Below the pieces are notes generated by a model, which was not told where the DNA came from, searched no databases, and saw only the letters and a list, made by a program, of their open reading frames with translations. This document shows positions 54,767 to 64,000 of a stretch of DNA of 64,000 nt, piece after piece. Position 1 is the stretch's first letter; each line of letters opens with the position of its first letter. The DNA is from Agrypnia vestita (lineage: Eukaryota; Arthropoda; Insecta; Trichoptera; Phryganeidae), in NCBI GenBank assembly GCA_016648135.1, contig JADDOH010014835.1, positions 1-64,000 on the forward strand, written 5' to 3'. The position numbers were made by a program, and so were the translations under genes.

Positions 54767-55223
54767 TCGGGACGATAGCTTGGAGTGATTATATTCTGCC
54801 TTCGTAAATGATCCCAGCATTATATTGAAATTCGGTTTGGCTGTACAGTGAGGACAGAAAACAAATATTTGTGTTACACGATGCCGTGAGATGGTTTTGT
54901 TATAACATATTTAATCATGTGGTTCCTGTAAAGTTAAAAAATCATAATATTATTCAATCTCATCTGACGCGAGCAAGATCCCGGCCGAACGAGTTGAAAA
55001 TATCGTGAAGATATTATCCCAATGATCTCCATTGTACAATAATCCCAGTGAATGAGTACGTACGCCTGTAACAGATAGCAAACCCCTCTCTCTTGACGAC
55101 ACACGCCCGATACCGTGCGACTGACCGCGCGCCGAAGGCATATAAAGCAAACCAATCAGCTCCCGTGGGCGTTCCACCTGACTGAGTGCGACGAGGCAGA
55201 CAGCGTCGACTCGTGCACCCATT
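54766..55223 (-). other. TE promoter-like region, minus strand
   Basis: On minus, GATTGGTTTGCTTTATATGC then a GC-rich GCGCGGTCAGTCGCACGG (TCAGT resembles the arthropod initiator). An overlapping frame reads GRVSSRERGLLSVTG but has no domain. Probably an LTR or other TE promoter. Confidence 0.3.
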
Positions 55224-55403
55224 TTTTTTATAAAAATAGAAATGCACCACGGAATACGTGTCACATTAATATTCTACTATTTTCAAACTAAGCAAAACGC
55301 TTGTGCTATAAAAATAGGGCTAACTTGCTGGTCTGGAGAGAGGTTCAAACCAGCGATCTTTGGATCACGAGGCGAGAGTCCTAACCACAAGACCAATGAG
55401 CTA
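55224..55403 (-). mobile_element. tRNA-derived SINE, family 2, copy 2
   Basis: Same organisation as 8768-8943: head GAGTAGCTCATTGGTCTTGT, B box GCTGGTTTGAACC, body with ACACGTATTCCGTG, A-rich tail. Upstream of it, GAGTAGCCTGTTGGTC is a second partial head. Confidence 0.75.
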
Positions 55404-55535
55404 CTCAGACCAACAGGCTACTCTAAATTATGATCTGTATATAAATAAATTTTGTTTAAGTTTTAGTCGTCTAATTTACTATAGCTAATTTTAAAACTGA
55501 TGCCTAATTAATTTGAAATTTTTAAATGTCACGTA

Positions 55536-55677
55536 CGGTAGCCGGCAAACATCTTGAAATTTTTCGGCGTAGTCGGGGGAAGTTTGCGCATGTACCATTC
55601 CACCAACGAGACCCAAAATTTGTCTTCTGCGCATTCCACCACTACGCCAAAAATTTTCAAGAAGTTGTCGGCAACTG
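55536..55677. mobile_element. CAGNTGCCGGCAAAC MITE, copy 2
   Basis: 142 bp, same core as 38166-38310 (CATGTACCATTCCACCAACG, CAAAATTTGTCTTCTGCGCA), same orientation, TA at 55534-55535 and 55678-55679. The left terminus has changed to CGGTAGCCGG. Confidence 0.85.
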
Positions 55678-55726
55678 TAAAATGTTTAGAGGATTTTTGC
55701 ATAAAATTTTTTACTCTTTCGAATTC

Positions 55727-55945
55727 ATCTATACCTATAAAACTCAATTTCTGTCTGTCTGTCTGTCTGTTCTTTATACAAATCTATACCGTTTATCCGA
55801 TTTGATTCAAACTTTGCATACGTATGCTTTAGGACCCGGCGGGTAACATAGGTGATATTTCCCCGCTATTCTTTTAACCCTTCCCCTCCGCTGATATATT
55901 TTCTATGCAAATCTGTTCAGTTTGACCGATCGGACTTGTGATGGC
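55727..55945 (+). mobile_element. Helitron-like 5' piece plus one unit of the 22.8 kb repeat
   Basis: TCTATACCTATAAAACTCAA, (TCTG)n, then TACCGTTTATCCGATTTGAT, CATACGTATGCTTTAGGACC, CGGCGGGTAACATAGGTGAT and CAGTTTGACCGATCGGACT. The order matches the array at 22841-23420. It breaks off without a terminus. Confidence 0.55.
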
Positions 55946-57499
55946 TCCTCTTCTTCGCCTTTCAGCTCGATCCTACTCCTAACTGAGTTTACGCCTTGTT
56001 AGAGGCAAACAAGCTATCTATCTACGTCGGGTGAAGGCTCTACGGTTTTTAACGTAGTATTTCCAAACACCCTCGTTTTATTCAAGACCTCCCCAGTTCA
56101 CGTTGTGTAATTTTTTGTTTCGAACTATAGGGGATGAATTGGTTTTGTGGTAACCCTATCGCAAGCTAAACTTAAATTAAATACTGGGGTATGAAGTTCG
56201 TGAATGTTCATGGAAAACGCAAACAAAACTACCTAGCACGCCAATTAAGCCCTACGTTGCAATTGCTAAACATACTATGTTCCGTGGCCCTATATTATTT
56301 ACCTATCATTCCTACGGACTGAAACCACTGCATCTGGTGTAGCTGCGCTTCCAGAGTGCGCGATCCTCTGCTCCCACGCCCTCTCCGCTCGATCCCCCAT
56401 TGTCCTACCTGTATGGGATCGACCGCCATCCACTGGAAAGGTTAGTGACGTGCCGTTATCACATGCGCATGCACATATAGAGTACATAGATCCTCTGAAA
56501 GCCCTCGAGTCCTTCGTAGCCGCTCCTGTGGATGATTCCGTCTTCGACGCCCCCGCTGATTAATAATTTTATCTTCCGCCGTTATCTCGCTGTGCTTATT
56601 CCCTACGATCTTTTATATTTACTCTGCATTATCTTTATATCAATTACATTGTTACGTTTATTTACTAGCCGGCCTAAGTTCCGTTACCTGTATCATGCCC
56701 TATGTCTCATTCTAGTGGTACGTTGGGTTCTAATGGATAAGGGGTTTGTAGAAGGAATGTGTAAATGTATGTGTACGCGGAAACTGTGGTTGCTTTAAAT
56801 TCGGCCCCTCCGTACCCAAAGGCTCATCGGTGACTGATCCCATCTTCCTTCTCCCGACACGAGTTCCGGATACGTTGACCTGAGCCTGGATGCGCCTTTT
56901 CATGTTGGGCCTCTTCTGTGCAAAGTACCGCACCATCCCTCGCGTCAGTGTCTGGCGTCCGGGCTCAGAGCCAGTTTGCCCCCCGAATTCCAACTCCTCC
57001 AGGTTAAACTAAGTTAAACTACGGTATATATACTGAAGCTACTGTAAAGATGGTCCCGGGCCACCTGTCAAGTCAAAAATATGCGAGTGGGGAAGGGGAG
57101 TTTCCTAGGCTCCCCAACCCTCGCCTGTGAGCAACTGCAGCCCATTGGCCATTCGCGACACTACAGTGACTGCAACCACCCTCCCAGGTAGTACTTATTA
57201 TAATCTGGTATGCATCAATACGTTCAATCCATTCCAGACGAGGGAAGACATCCGCACGGGTGTTGTGCCACCCGTGAAGAGCCCCCTCATACACTACGTA
57301 CGAATAGATACATACTAATAAAATATAATATACATACATATACTTACATATACAATACATAAATAAATACTTGTAATGGTTGGTTGCCATGTGGTTTCAC
57401 GAGGCCATGACCCCTCGTATTAGTAGATGGAAAGGTGGATCTGGACAGTAGGGATATGCCTAGCCCCTGGCCAGGGATGTCGGTGTATTTTCTCCAAAT
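55946..57499. other. No gene recognised; GC-richer minus-strand frame 56730-57000
   Basis: The minus frame LEELEFGGQTGSEPGRQTLT followed by MVRYFAQKRPNMKRRIQAQV is open for about 90 codons but matches nothing I recognise and has no N-terminal P450 motif. 57080-57320 looks like LINE 3' UTR (CCTCATACACTACGTACG). Confidence 0.35.
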
Positions 57500-59098
57500 G
57501 GTGTACAGCTAGAATCCTGCCATCGATGATGATGGGATCTGCCTAATTATCTCCGACTGATGTGTAACTGGAACCCTGCCATCACTGATGAAGATGATGT
57601 TGTCACTATCGAAACGTCACCTGATGATATTTAGCTGAACCGCCGCTAGTGATGATGATGATGATGATGATACTATCGTAACGTCTCCTGACTATATATA
57701 GCCGAAACACCGCTAATGATGATGATGATACTATCGTAACGACTCCTGACGATATATAGCTGAAACACCGCTAATGATGATGATGATGATGATGATGCTA
57801 TCGAAACGCCCCCTGACTATATAAAACTGGGACACTGCTAATGATGATGATGATGATGATACTATTGAAACACCTCCTGACGATATATAACTGGGACACT
57901 GCTATGATGATGATGTTGGTGATACTACCGAAACGCCCCCTGACTATATATATAACTGAGACACTGCTAATGATAATGATGATGATGATGATGATACTAT
58001 TGAAACACCTCCTGACGATATACGACTGGGACGCTGCTAATGATGGTGATGATGATGATGCTATTGAAACGTCTCCTGACAATATATGACTGGGACACTG
58101 CTAATGATGATGATGTTGATGATACTATCGAAACGCCTCCCGACGATATATATCTGGAACACCGCTAGTGATGATGATGATACTATCAGAACGCCTCCTG
58201 ACTATATGTGACTGGAACACCGCTAATGAAGATGATGATGATGATACTATTGAAACGTCTCCTGACGATATAGAACTGGGACACTGCTAATGATGGTGAT
58301 GATACTATCGGAACGCCTCCTGACTATATATGACTGGGACACCGCTAATGAAGAAGATGGTGATGATGATGATGCTATCGAAACGCCCCCTGACTATATA
58401 TAACTGGGACACTGCTAATGATGATGATGATACTATCGGAACGCCTCCTGACTATATATGACTGGAACACCGCTAATGAAGATGATGATGATGATACTAT
58501 TGAAACGTCTCCTGACAATATATAACTGGGACACTGCTGATGATGGTGATGATGATGATGCTATCGAAACGCCGCCTGACTATATATAACTGGGACGCGG
58601 CATATGAATAGACAAATAAATACCTAATTAATTAATGGATCATCAATTAAATAAATAAATAGAAATGAATAATTAAGTTCGGCGTCGAGCACACGGGCCG
58701 ATGATGATGCTATCGAAACGCCGCCTGACTATATATAATTGGGACACTGCTAATGATGATGATGATGATGATACTATTGAAACACCTCCTGACGATATAC
58801 GACTGGGACACTGCTATGATGATGATGTTGATGATACTACCGAAACGTCTCCTGACGATATATAACTGGGACACCGCTAATGATGATGTTGATGATGATA
58901 CTATCGAAACGCCTCCTGACTATATGTAACTGGGACACTGCTAATGATGATGTTGATGATGATACTATCGAAACGCCTCCTGACTACATACAACTGGGAC
59001 GCTGCTAATGATGGTGATGATGATGATGCTATTGAAACGTCTCCTGACTATATATAACTGGGACACTGCTAATGATGATGATGATGATGATGCTGATC
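57500..59098. repeat. Minisatellite, about 60-bp unit with variable (GAT)n
   Basis: About 25 units of the form CGAAACGCCTCCTGACTATA, TATAACTGGGACACTGCTAA, then (TGA)n and TACTAT. Unit length varies mainly by GAT copy number (two to seven). The leftmost units (57500-57650) are most diverged. A 95-bp foreign block splits the array at 58605-58700. Open frames across it are artefacts. Confidence 0.95.
58605..58700. repeat. 95-bp block duplicated at 59430-59525
   Basis: Starts GACAAATAAATACCTAATTA and ends AAGTTCGGCGTCGAGCACAC GGGCCG. The same block follows the A/T simple repeat at 59430-59525, in the same orientation. So array-flanking sequence was copied into the array. Confidence 0.92.
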
Positions 59099-59105
59099 TG
59101 ACTAT

Positions 59106-59475
59106 CCCCCCCCCCCCCGACGATGCACAGACGTATGCGTACGTAAATAAATAAATATATAAATAAATAAATTGATAAATAAATAAATAAATTAATTAAT
59201 TAATCAATTAATAAATTAATAAGTAATTAAACAAATGAATAAATAAATAAATATATTATTAATTAATTAATAAATCAGTCAATCAAACAAATAAATGAAT
59301 AAATAAATATATAATTAACTAAATCGATCAATTAAATAAATAAATAGTTAAATAAATAATTTATAAATAGACGAATAAACAAATGGCTGAATGAGAAATA
59401 AATAAATAAACAAATAAATAAATATATATATATGATTAGACAAATAAATACCTAATTAATAATGAATCATCAATT
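59106..59475. repeat. C13 run then AAATA-type simple repeat
   Basis: Thirteen C (59106-59118) directly after the minisatellite, then about 330 bp of imperfect AAATAAAT/AATTAATT repeats. Confidence 0.9.
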
Positions 59476-59525
59476 AAATAAATAAATAGAAATGAATAAT
59501 TAAGTTTGGCGTCGAGCACACGGGC
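59430..59525. repeat. Second copy of the 95-bp block
   Basis: Nearly identical to 58605-58700, with AAGTTTGGCG for AAGTTCGGCG and one missing TTAA. It marks the right edge of the minisatellite plus simple-repeat domain. Confidence 0.92.
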
Positions 59526-59689
59526 CGCGCGATCCCTGGAAGTTCACACACATGCAGAGAAGGTTTATTTGGCAAATTAATTCGCCCCTATTATGGTCAG
59601 TACGGATGCAACATGCAAACAACACCTGTGGAAAACATATGTAAAGTTTACGGTACAGGGGTTAGCTTTCACTGTCGGCGCTTCTTCCG

Positions 59690-59765
59690 TCTCTGTCTGG
59701 GGTGTCGAACCCGAGACCATTCTTCTTAATCGTGCGCCACCTTTATATATCGTTATAATCTCAAA
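59690..59765 (-). mobile_element. Possible tRNA-like SINE piece
   Basis: Minus strand TGGCGCACGATTAAGAAGAA then CTCGGGTTCGACACCCCAG, the latter an exact B box (GGTTCGANNCC). No clear A box. Confidence 0.35.
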
Positions 59766-60479
59766 ACGGAAAGAGGATGACATGACTTACCCATCTGCCG
59801 CCGATTATATCCATTCCAGTGCATCGTAGTTTCACTTTATGTACCTCACTTTATACCTAAGGATTGCGAACACTTGCCTTGCACGCGCATACGATTCACA
59901 GGCCCCTAATTAACTATAGTTCGCGACCTAACCTTTGATCCTGCCATTACGCGCTTATAAGTTTCCGTAGCTGGGGCTTAGTATCCAGCCTCGGCAACTA
60001 TACGGTGTATATACCTTAATCAAACCGAAACTAGACATTATTTTCTTTTCCTTGAATTTATATTCCTCGAGATACCGGAATTAGACTCTAGCTCGACAAT
60101 TGTAAGTATTTATATATCTTAATAATACTGCAACATAGTCCTTATTTCCGTCTTACGTATCCGTACTTCCCGGGTCATCGAGACTAGACTCCAATTCTAA
60201 TGATCATACTCTAATGATTATACGCACCGATATTTTTCATAAAACCCGTTACCCGTTATTTTCCGATGTTACATATTCTTATATTTATCCGAAATACCGG
60301 GATTAAGCTTTGAATCTAGGATTCCATCCATTTATAAGTTTTAACAAACCCATGAAGCAACCACTTGTCCACTTGTTGTTGTTAAAGAATTGATTGCTTC
60401 TATAATAAAACCCCACTAGTCTACATCTTTATAAGGTCAATACATATTACTTTTAGGGTCCGCCGATTTAGTTTTATTC

Positions 60480-60483
60480 TTAA

Positions 60484-60551
<68 letters not shown>

Positions 60552-61030
60552 ATTAATTACACGGCTTAATAGCCTTTTACAACAGGTTTATACATAATTA
60601 AAATACAACAAACGATTAAATGTAAAAGAAAAATAAAGGGTATAAATGTAAAAAGTATATATACATAGTTTAAAAATAATGAGGTTAGACATGTATGTAA
60701 AAAGGTATATATGCAAAAAGGTGTAAAGTAGCAGGTTTATACATAATTAAAATACAACAAACGATTAAATGTAAAAGAAAAATAAAGGGTATAAATGTAA
60801 AAAAAGTATATATACATAGTTTAAACATAATGAGGTTAGAAATATATGTAAAAAGGTATATATGCAAAAAGTGTAAAGTAGCAGGTTTATACATAATTAA
60901 AATACAACAAACGATTAAATGTAAAAGAAAAATAAAGGGTATAAATGTAAAAAAGTATATATACATAGTTTAAACATAATGAGGTTAGACATATATGTAA
61001 AAAAGTATATATGCAAAAAGTGTAAAGTAG
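60480..61030 (-). mobile_element. LINE 3' end on minus strand with (AAT)n tail and 3x UTR repeat
   Basis: A run of ATT triplets (60481-60545) reads as an (AAT)n tail on minus, adjacent to a worn TGTAAAAGGCTATTAAGCC end. Upstream on the minus strand are three copies of a 149-150-bp unit (starts 60583, 60732, 60882). The unit is AT-rich with GGTTTATACATAATTAAAAT and CAACAAACGATTAAATGTAA. I read it as a tandemly duplicated LINE 3' UTR. Confidence 0.6.
60583..61030. repeat. Three tandem 150-bp units
   Basis: Units start at 60583, 60732 and 60882 and differ by only a few bases (for example the number of A before GTATATATACATAG). High identity implies recent duplication or conversion. Confidence 0.9.
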
Positions 61031-61253
61031 TGATCTCAGAAATTTTTACTCACCGATAATATAGCAATATTAAATTTGAATAGCCAGCTATATATATAAA
61101 AATTTAAGACATTATATAAAAATTTAATATTTTGAAAAGAAATGATCATATAATGATTTTTTAAATTTTGAGAGAGTTAGATTTAAAATGTCGACATATG
61201 TAGGTAGTTCATTGCCAAGTTTGTGCATTGATAACAAAATTATATTATTCTTA

Positions 61254-61706
61254 ATATAATGTAATGAATATGGTTGCATGATTGACATCTTCGTCGACAG
61301 TCTGGAGAAAGTAAAGTTTACACTTAAAGAGGCAATACTGCTTCGTTACTGACTTCAGCTGTTAATATGTAATGGTGGGTAATATATATTTTTCGTACAC
61401 ATTGCCGCTTTGTACTTTATATTTTTAATTTCTGTACTCATGTTTTGGTGCTATTCCGGTACTTTTAATAATTTGCTACTTGTAATTTATATTGTTTAAT
61501 GTATGTTCTTTTAATTTTATGATATATTTTTTTCATGTAAAAGCCTATACGCATTGCTGCTCGTTACCTACTCTACATTTTTAATTTTTATACTCATGAT
61601 TTGGTGCTATTCCTGAAACTTTTAATGTATGTGCTTTTTGAAATTTATTTTATACTCTTTATGTAAAAGCCTAATGGGCGTAAACAAATAAATAAAAAAA
61701 ATAAAT
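61254..61706 (+). mobile_element. LINE 3' end, second copy of the 52.5-54.8 kb element
   Basis: Nearly identical to 54293-54720: the last coding stretch (NEYGCMIDIFVDSLEKVKF), the 3' UTR and the TAATGGGCGTAAAC end, followed by an AATA-rich tail. Truncated at its 5' side and inserted in the satellite-like field, it differs from the longer copy by a few substitutions and single-base indels. Confidence 0.9.
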
Positions 61707-64000
61707 AAATAATTTTATTATCATCTCGAATATTTGATATCCACCCTCCGGCAAATTTTAATATAGTTTAAATCATTTTAATATAATTTATCATTTTAAT
61801 ATAGTTTAGGAATAACGGGATTCTGTAATTTCTACAAGTATAAACAACCCCAATCTTACCAAATCCATTTTATGTAGTGAAAGACGCGGGACTTATATTC
61901 TTCCTAAAATGTAAAATGAACCCGGTCTAGATGAAACATCCTTATTTAGTTTCAGGACAACGAGGTTTACGCGTTCCACGAGGAATATGATATAACCCGA
62001 TCTAAACGAAGGTAATTTTATATAATTTTAGGACAGCGGAACTTACAAATTTCATAAAGTATATCGTGAAGCCAATCTAGGCGGAGACACTACGTATATT
62101 TTAAACAAAGTAAGAGTTTAAATTTTACCATCAAGCCTAATACACCGCAAGAATGTCCTAGGCATCGTAAACAAAATAGCGGTCAAAGCTGTAGTGTTTC
62201 TATGTTCACACGTTTTAGCTCAAAACGAATACTATAATTTTCACATTTATAATACAAGACGCGAATTTCTAAACGAAACATTTTAAAATAGTTCCAATTG
62301 AAATCTACATGTTTCATATTTACTAAATGAAGGCGCGAATTCTAAACGAAACACTAACATTGCTCAAAACGGGACCCTATATTTATATATGCTTAAAATG
62401 AAACGCGAATTCCCGAACGATAGCATTTTATATAACTAAATGTAACGAAATCTTATATAGTTTATAAATAAGAAGACCCGGCCCCAGGCGGTTTTTATAT
62501 ATTTTCAATATAACGAGGCCCTATAACATCTTTATAAGTATAATACAACCCCGGTCTATCGAAACAATGTACTAGAAGTTTTTATATGTTTGAATACATG
62601 ATATACGTTTTTTTTTATACGCGTTTTTATACGCGAGATTTACGTTTTCGTACAATACGAAGTACCCCAAATTATACAATCGCGAAGTTTACATCACTCC
62701 TAAGTATAACCAGAACTAATTGAAACATTTTTCATAGTTTAAGTCCGCGAGGCAAATATCTTTCATAAAATATAAAATAACCAGAATCAAATTAAACATA
62801 TTTTTACCTTATAGACTTTCCCCAACGCGCGTAATAATCCCGGCCACATGAAACGGTTTTATATGTTTTAATAACGCGGGACCTATGTTTTCCTATACAA
62901 TATAAGATAACCCGGGCCGAACGGAAGCAATATTATATACTTTATAAAATAGCGAAACTTGTACTTCTGTAAAACCGTAGATAAACCCCGACCCCCACGA
63001 GATTATTATATATAATTTTTTAGAATAATGAAATTTCATACATCTGTAAAATTGTAAATAAGTCCCGACTCTCACGAGATTATTTTATATAATTTTTTAG
63101 AATAATGGAATTTACACATCTGTGAAAGTGTAAATAAACCCCGATTCTCACGGAATTACTCTATATAATTTTAAACGAAATGAAAATCTAGATTATTATG
63201 GGCTGAACCTGATACCCCGCGAGATCAGCTATATATTTTTCACTAGACGTATTTTTAATCCCAGAATTTATTCGCTATAATTTTAACGGACTCTTACTAT
63301 TAACCATAAACAAAAAAAAATTATTAAAATAAACTAAATATTCTTTCGATAACTAAAATAAACCCGGTCTGATCGAAACATTTCATATAACGAAATATTA
63401 TATGCCTTACAAATGTAAAAATTAAAATGTGACCAAGTTAAATTAATTAAATTTTAGCAAAGATAGGTAATTTTATAAGACTTATTTAAAATCGAATCTG
63501 TTAGTAACAACTCCTTTATCTTTTAACAGCTTCCCGCGTGATTAGCGTAAAATAGGTATCTTTATAACGCACAGCTAGTTTCCAGAGATCCGCCAATACT
63601 ATACTTAGTAAAACGAAAGTTTAACTAAATTTGAACTCTACCGTTTCCTGAAATTCTGCGAATATTATTCTGTGAACCTAGTAAGACGACAAAAATAATT
63701 AACTTTATAGAACATAGTGATTTCCGGAGTTCCGATATGCCAGATTAATTACCTTTATAAAATAAAATCAAACCCGTACTCTGAGTTAAAACTCTTTTAA
63801 CAGGACCTCGCGTATTTAGCATAAGATAGGTATTTTTACAAGATTTATTAACAATTTCCCGTGTGTTTAGCATAAAATAGGTATCTTTATAACGCACAGC
63901 TAGTTTCCGGAGATCTGCAAATATCAGTTCTATATATGCCGGAATAATCAACTTAATAAAGCGCAGTAATTTCCGAAGTTCTAATATGCCAAATTAATTA

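Larger units (their letters stand above)
59840..64000. repeat. Degenerate satellite-like field
   Basis: Loosely periodic AT-rich DNA with recurring GC words (AACCCCGACCCCCACGAG, ATAACCCGGGCC, GGTATCTTTATAACGCACAG). Clear local repeats: about 75-bp units at 62975-63175; AAATAGGTATCTTTATAACG at 63551 and 63867; TTTCCGRAGTTCYRATATGC at 63722 and 63971. LINE 3' ends occupy 60480-61030 and 61254-61706. It continues past the window end. Confidence 0.6.

Noticed and set aside
54950..55264. 104-codon minus-strand frame
   Set aside because: Covers a TATA-containing, probably untranslated TE promoter and a SINE edge; no domain.
56730..56993. Possible upstream P450 exon or new gene
   Set aside because: Basic, low-complexity translation with no P450 N-terminal motif and no convincing splice sites; left as unidentified.
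57798..58089. Frames rich in Met/Asp or Ile/Ser in the minisatellite
   Set aside because: Direct translation of GAT repeats on either strand; not genes.

Overview
The window is AT-rich eukaryotic nuclear DNA from an insect, most likely a moth or butterfly (inference). Support comes from an intron-split CYP4-clan cytochrome P450, a cecropia-type mariner, Penelope-like GIY-YIG fragments, Jockey/CR1-like and RTE/R1-like LINE tails, tRNA-derived SINEs, Helitron-like ends and many TA-flanked fold-back elements. No operon, ribosome binding site or prokaryotic signal is present.

Only one host gene can be supported: a P450 on the minus strand whose last six recognisable exons run from 52461 down to a stop at 36284-36286. 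All six joins use GT-AG sites with matching phase. They encode about 311 residues, from just before the SRS2/F-G region through the I helix, ExxR, PERF and heme loop to the C-terminus. The N-terminal third is not visible. Its introns hold a DDE-derived MITE, LINE fragments, a fold-back element, Penelope pieces, LTR-like islands, a gypsy RT fragment and, about 90 bp upstream of the first visible exon, a young LINE with a 45-base poly(A).

Layout: 1-9.7 kb, LINE tails, tRNA-SINEs, LTR-like repeats and an unusual cluster of heat-shock-element-like pentamers next to a Helitron-like end. 9.7-22.8 kb, LINE 3' fragments and SINEs. 22.8-23.6 kb, a five-unit array ending like a Helitron. 25.4-31 kb, fold-back elements, a 160-bp exact palindrome and a dead mariner. 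31.6-32.4 kb, a Penelope-like GIY-YIG end. 34.3-36.2 kb, a fold-back element carrying a 52-bp tandem array. 36.3-52.5 kb, the P450 and its TE-packed introns. 52.5-54.8 kb, the young LINE. 57.5-59.1 kb, a roughly 60-bp minisatellite with variable GAT runs. 59.8-64 kb, a degenerate satellite-like field interrupted by LINE 3' ends.

The most interesting signals are: (1) phased GAA/TTC pentamers beside a Helitron-like terminus; (2) a CTGANGA-hairpin-GAAA motif that follows both Penelope GIY-YIG regions and recurs in other repeats and in the oldest-looking minisatellite unit, resembling a hammerhead ribozyme core; (3) the P450's atypical I-helix and TE-loaded structure. All family names rest on reading motifs by eye; no database search was run.
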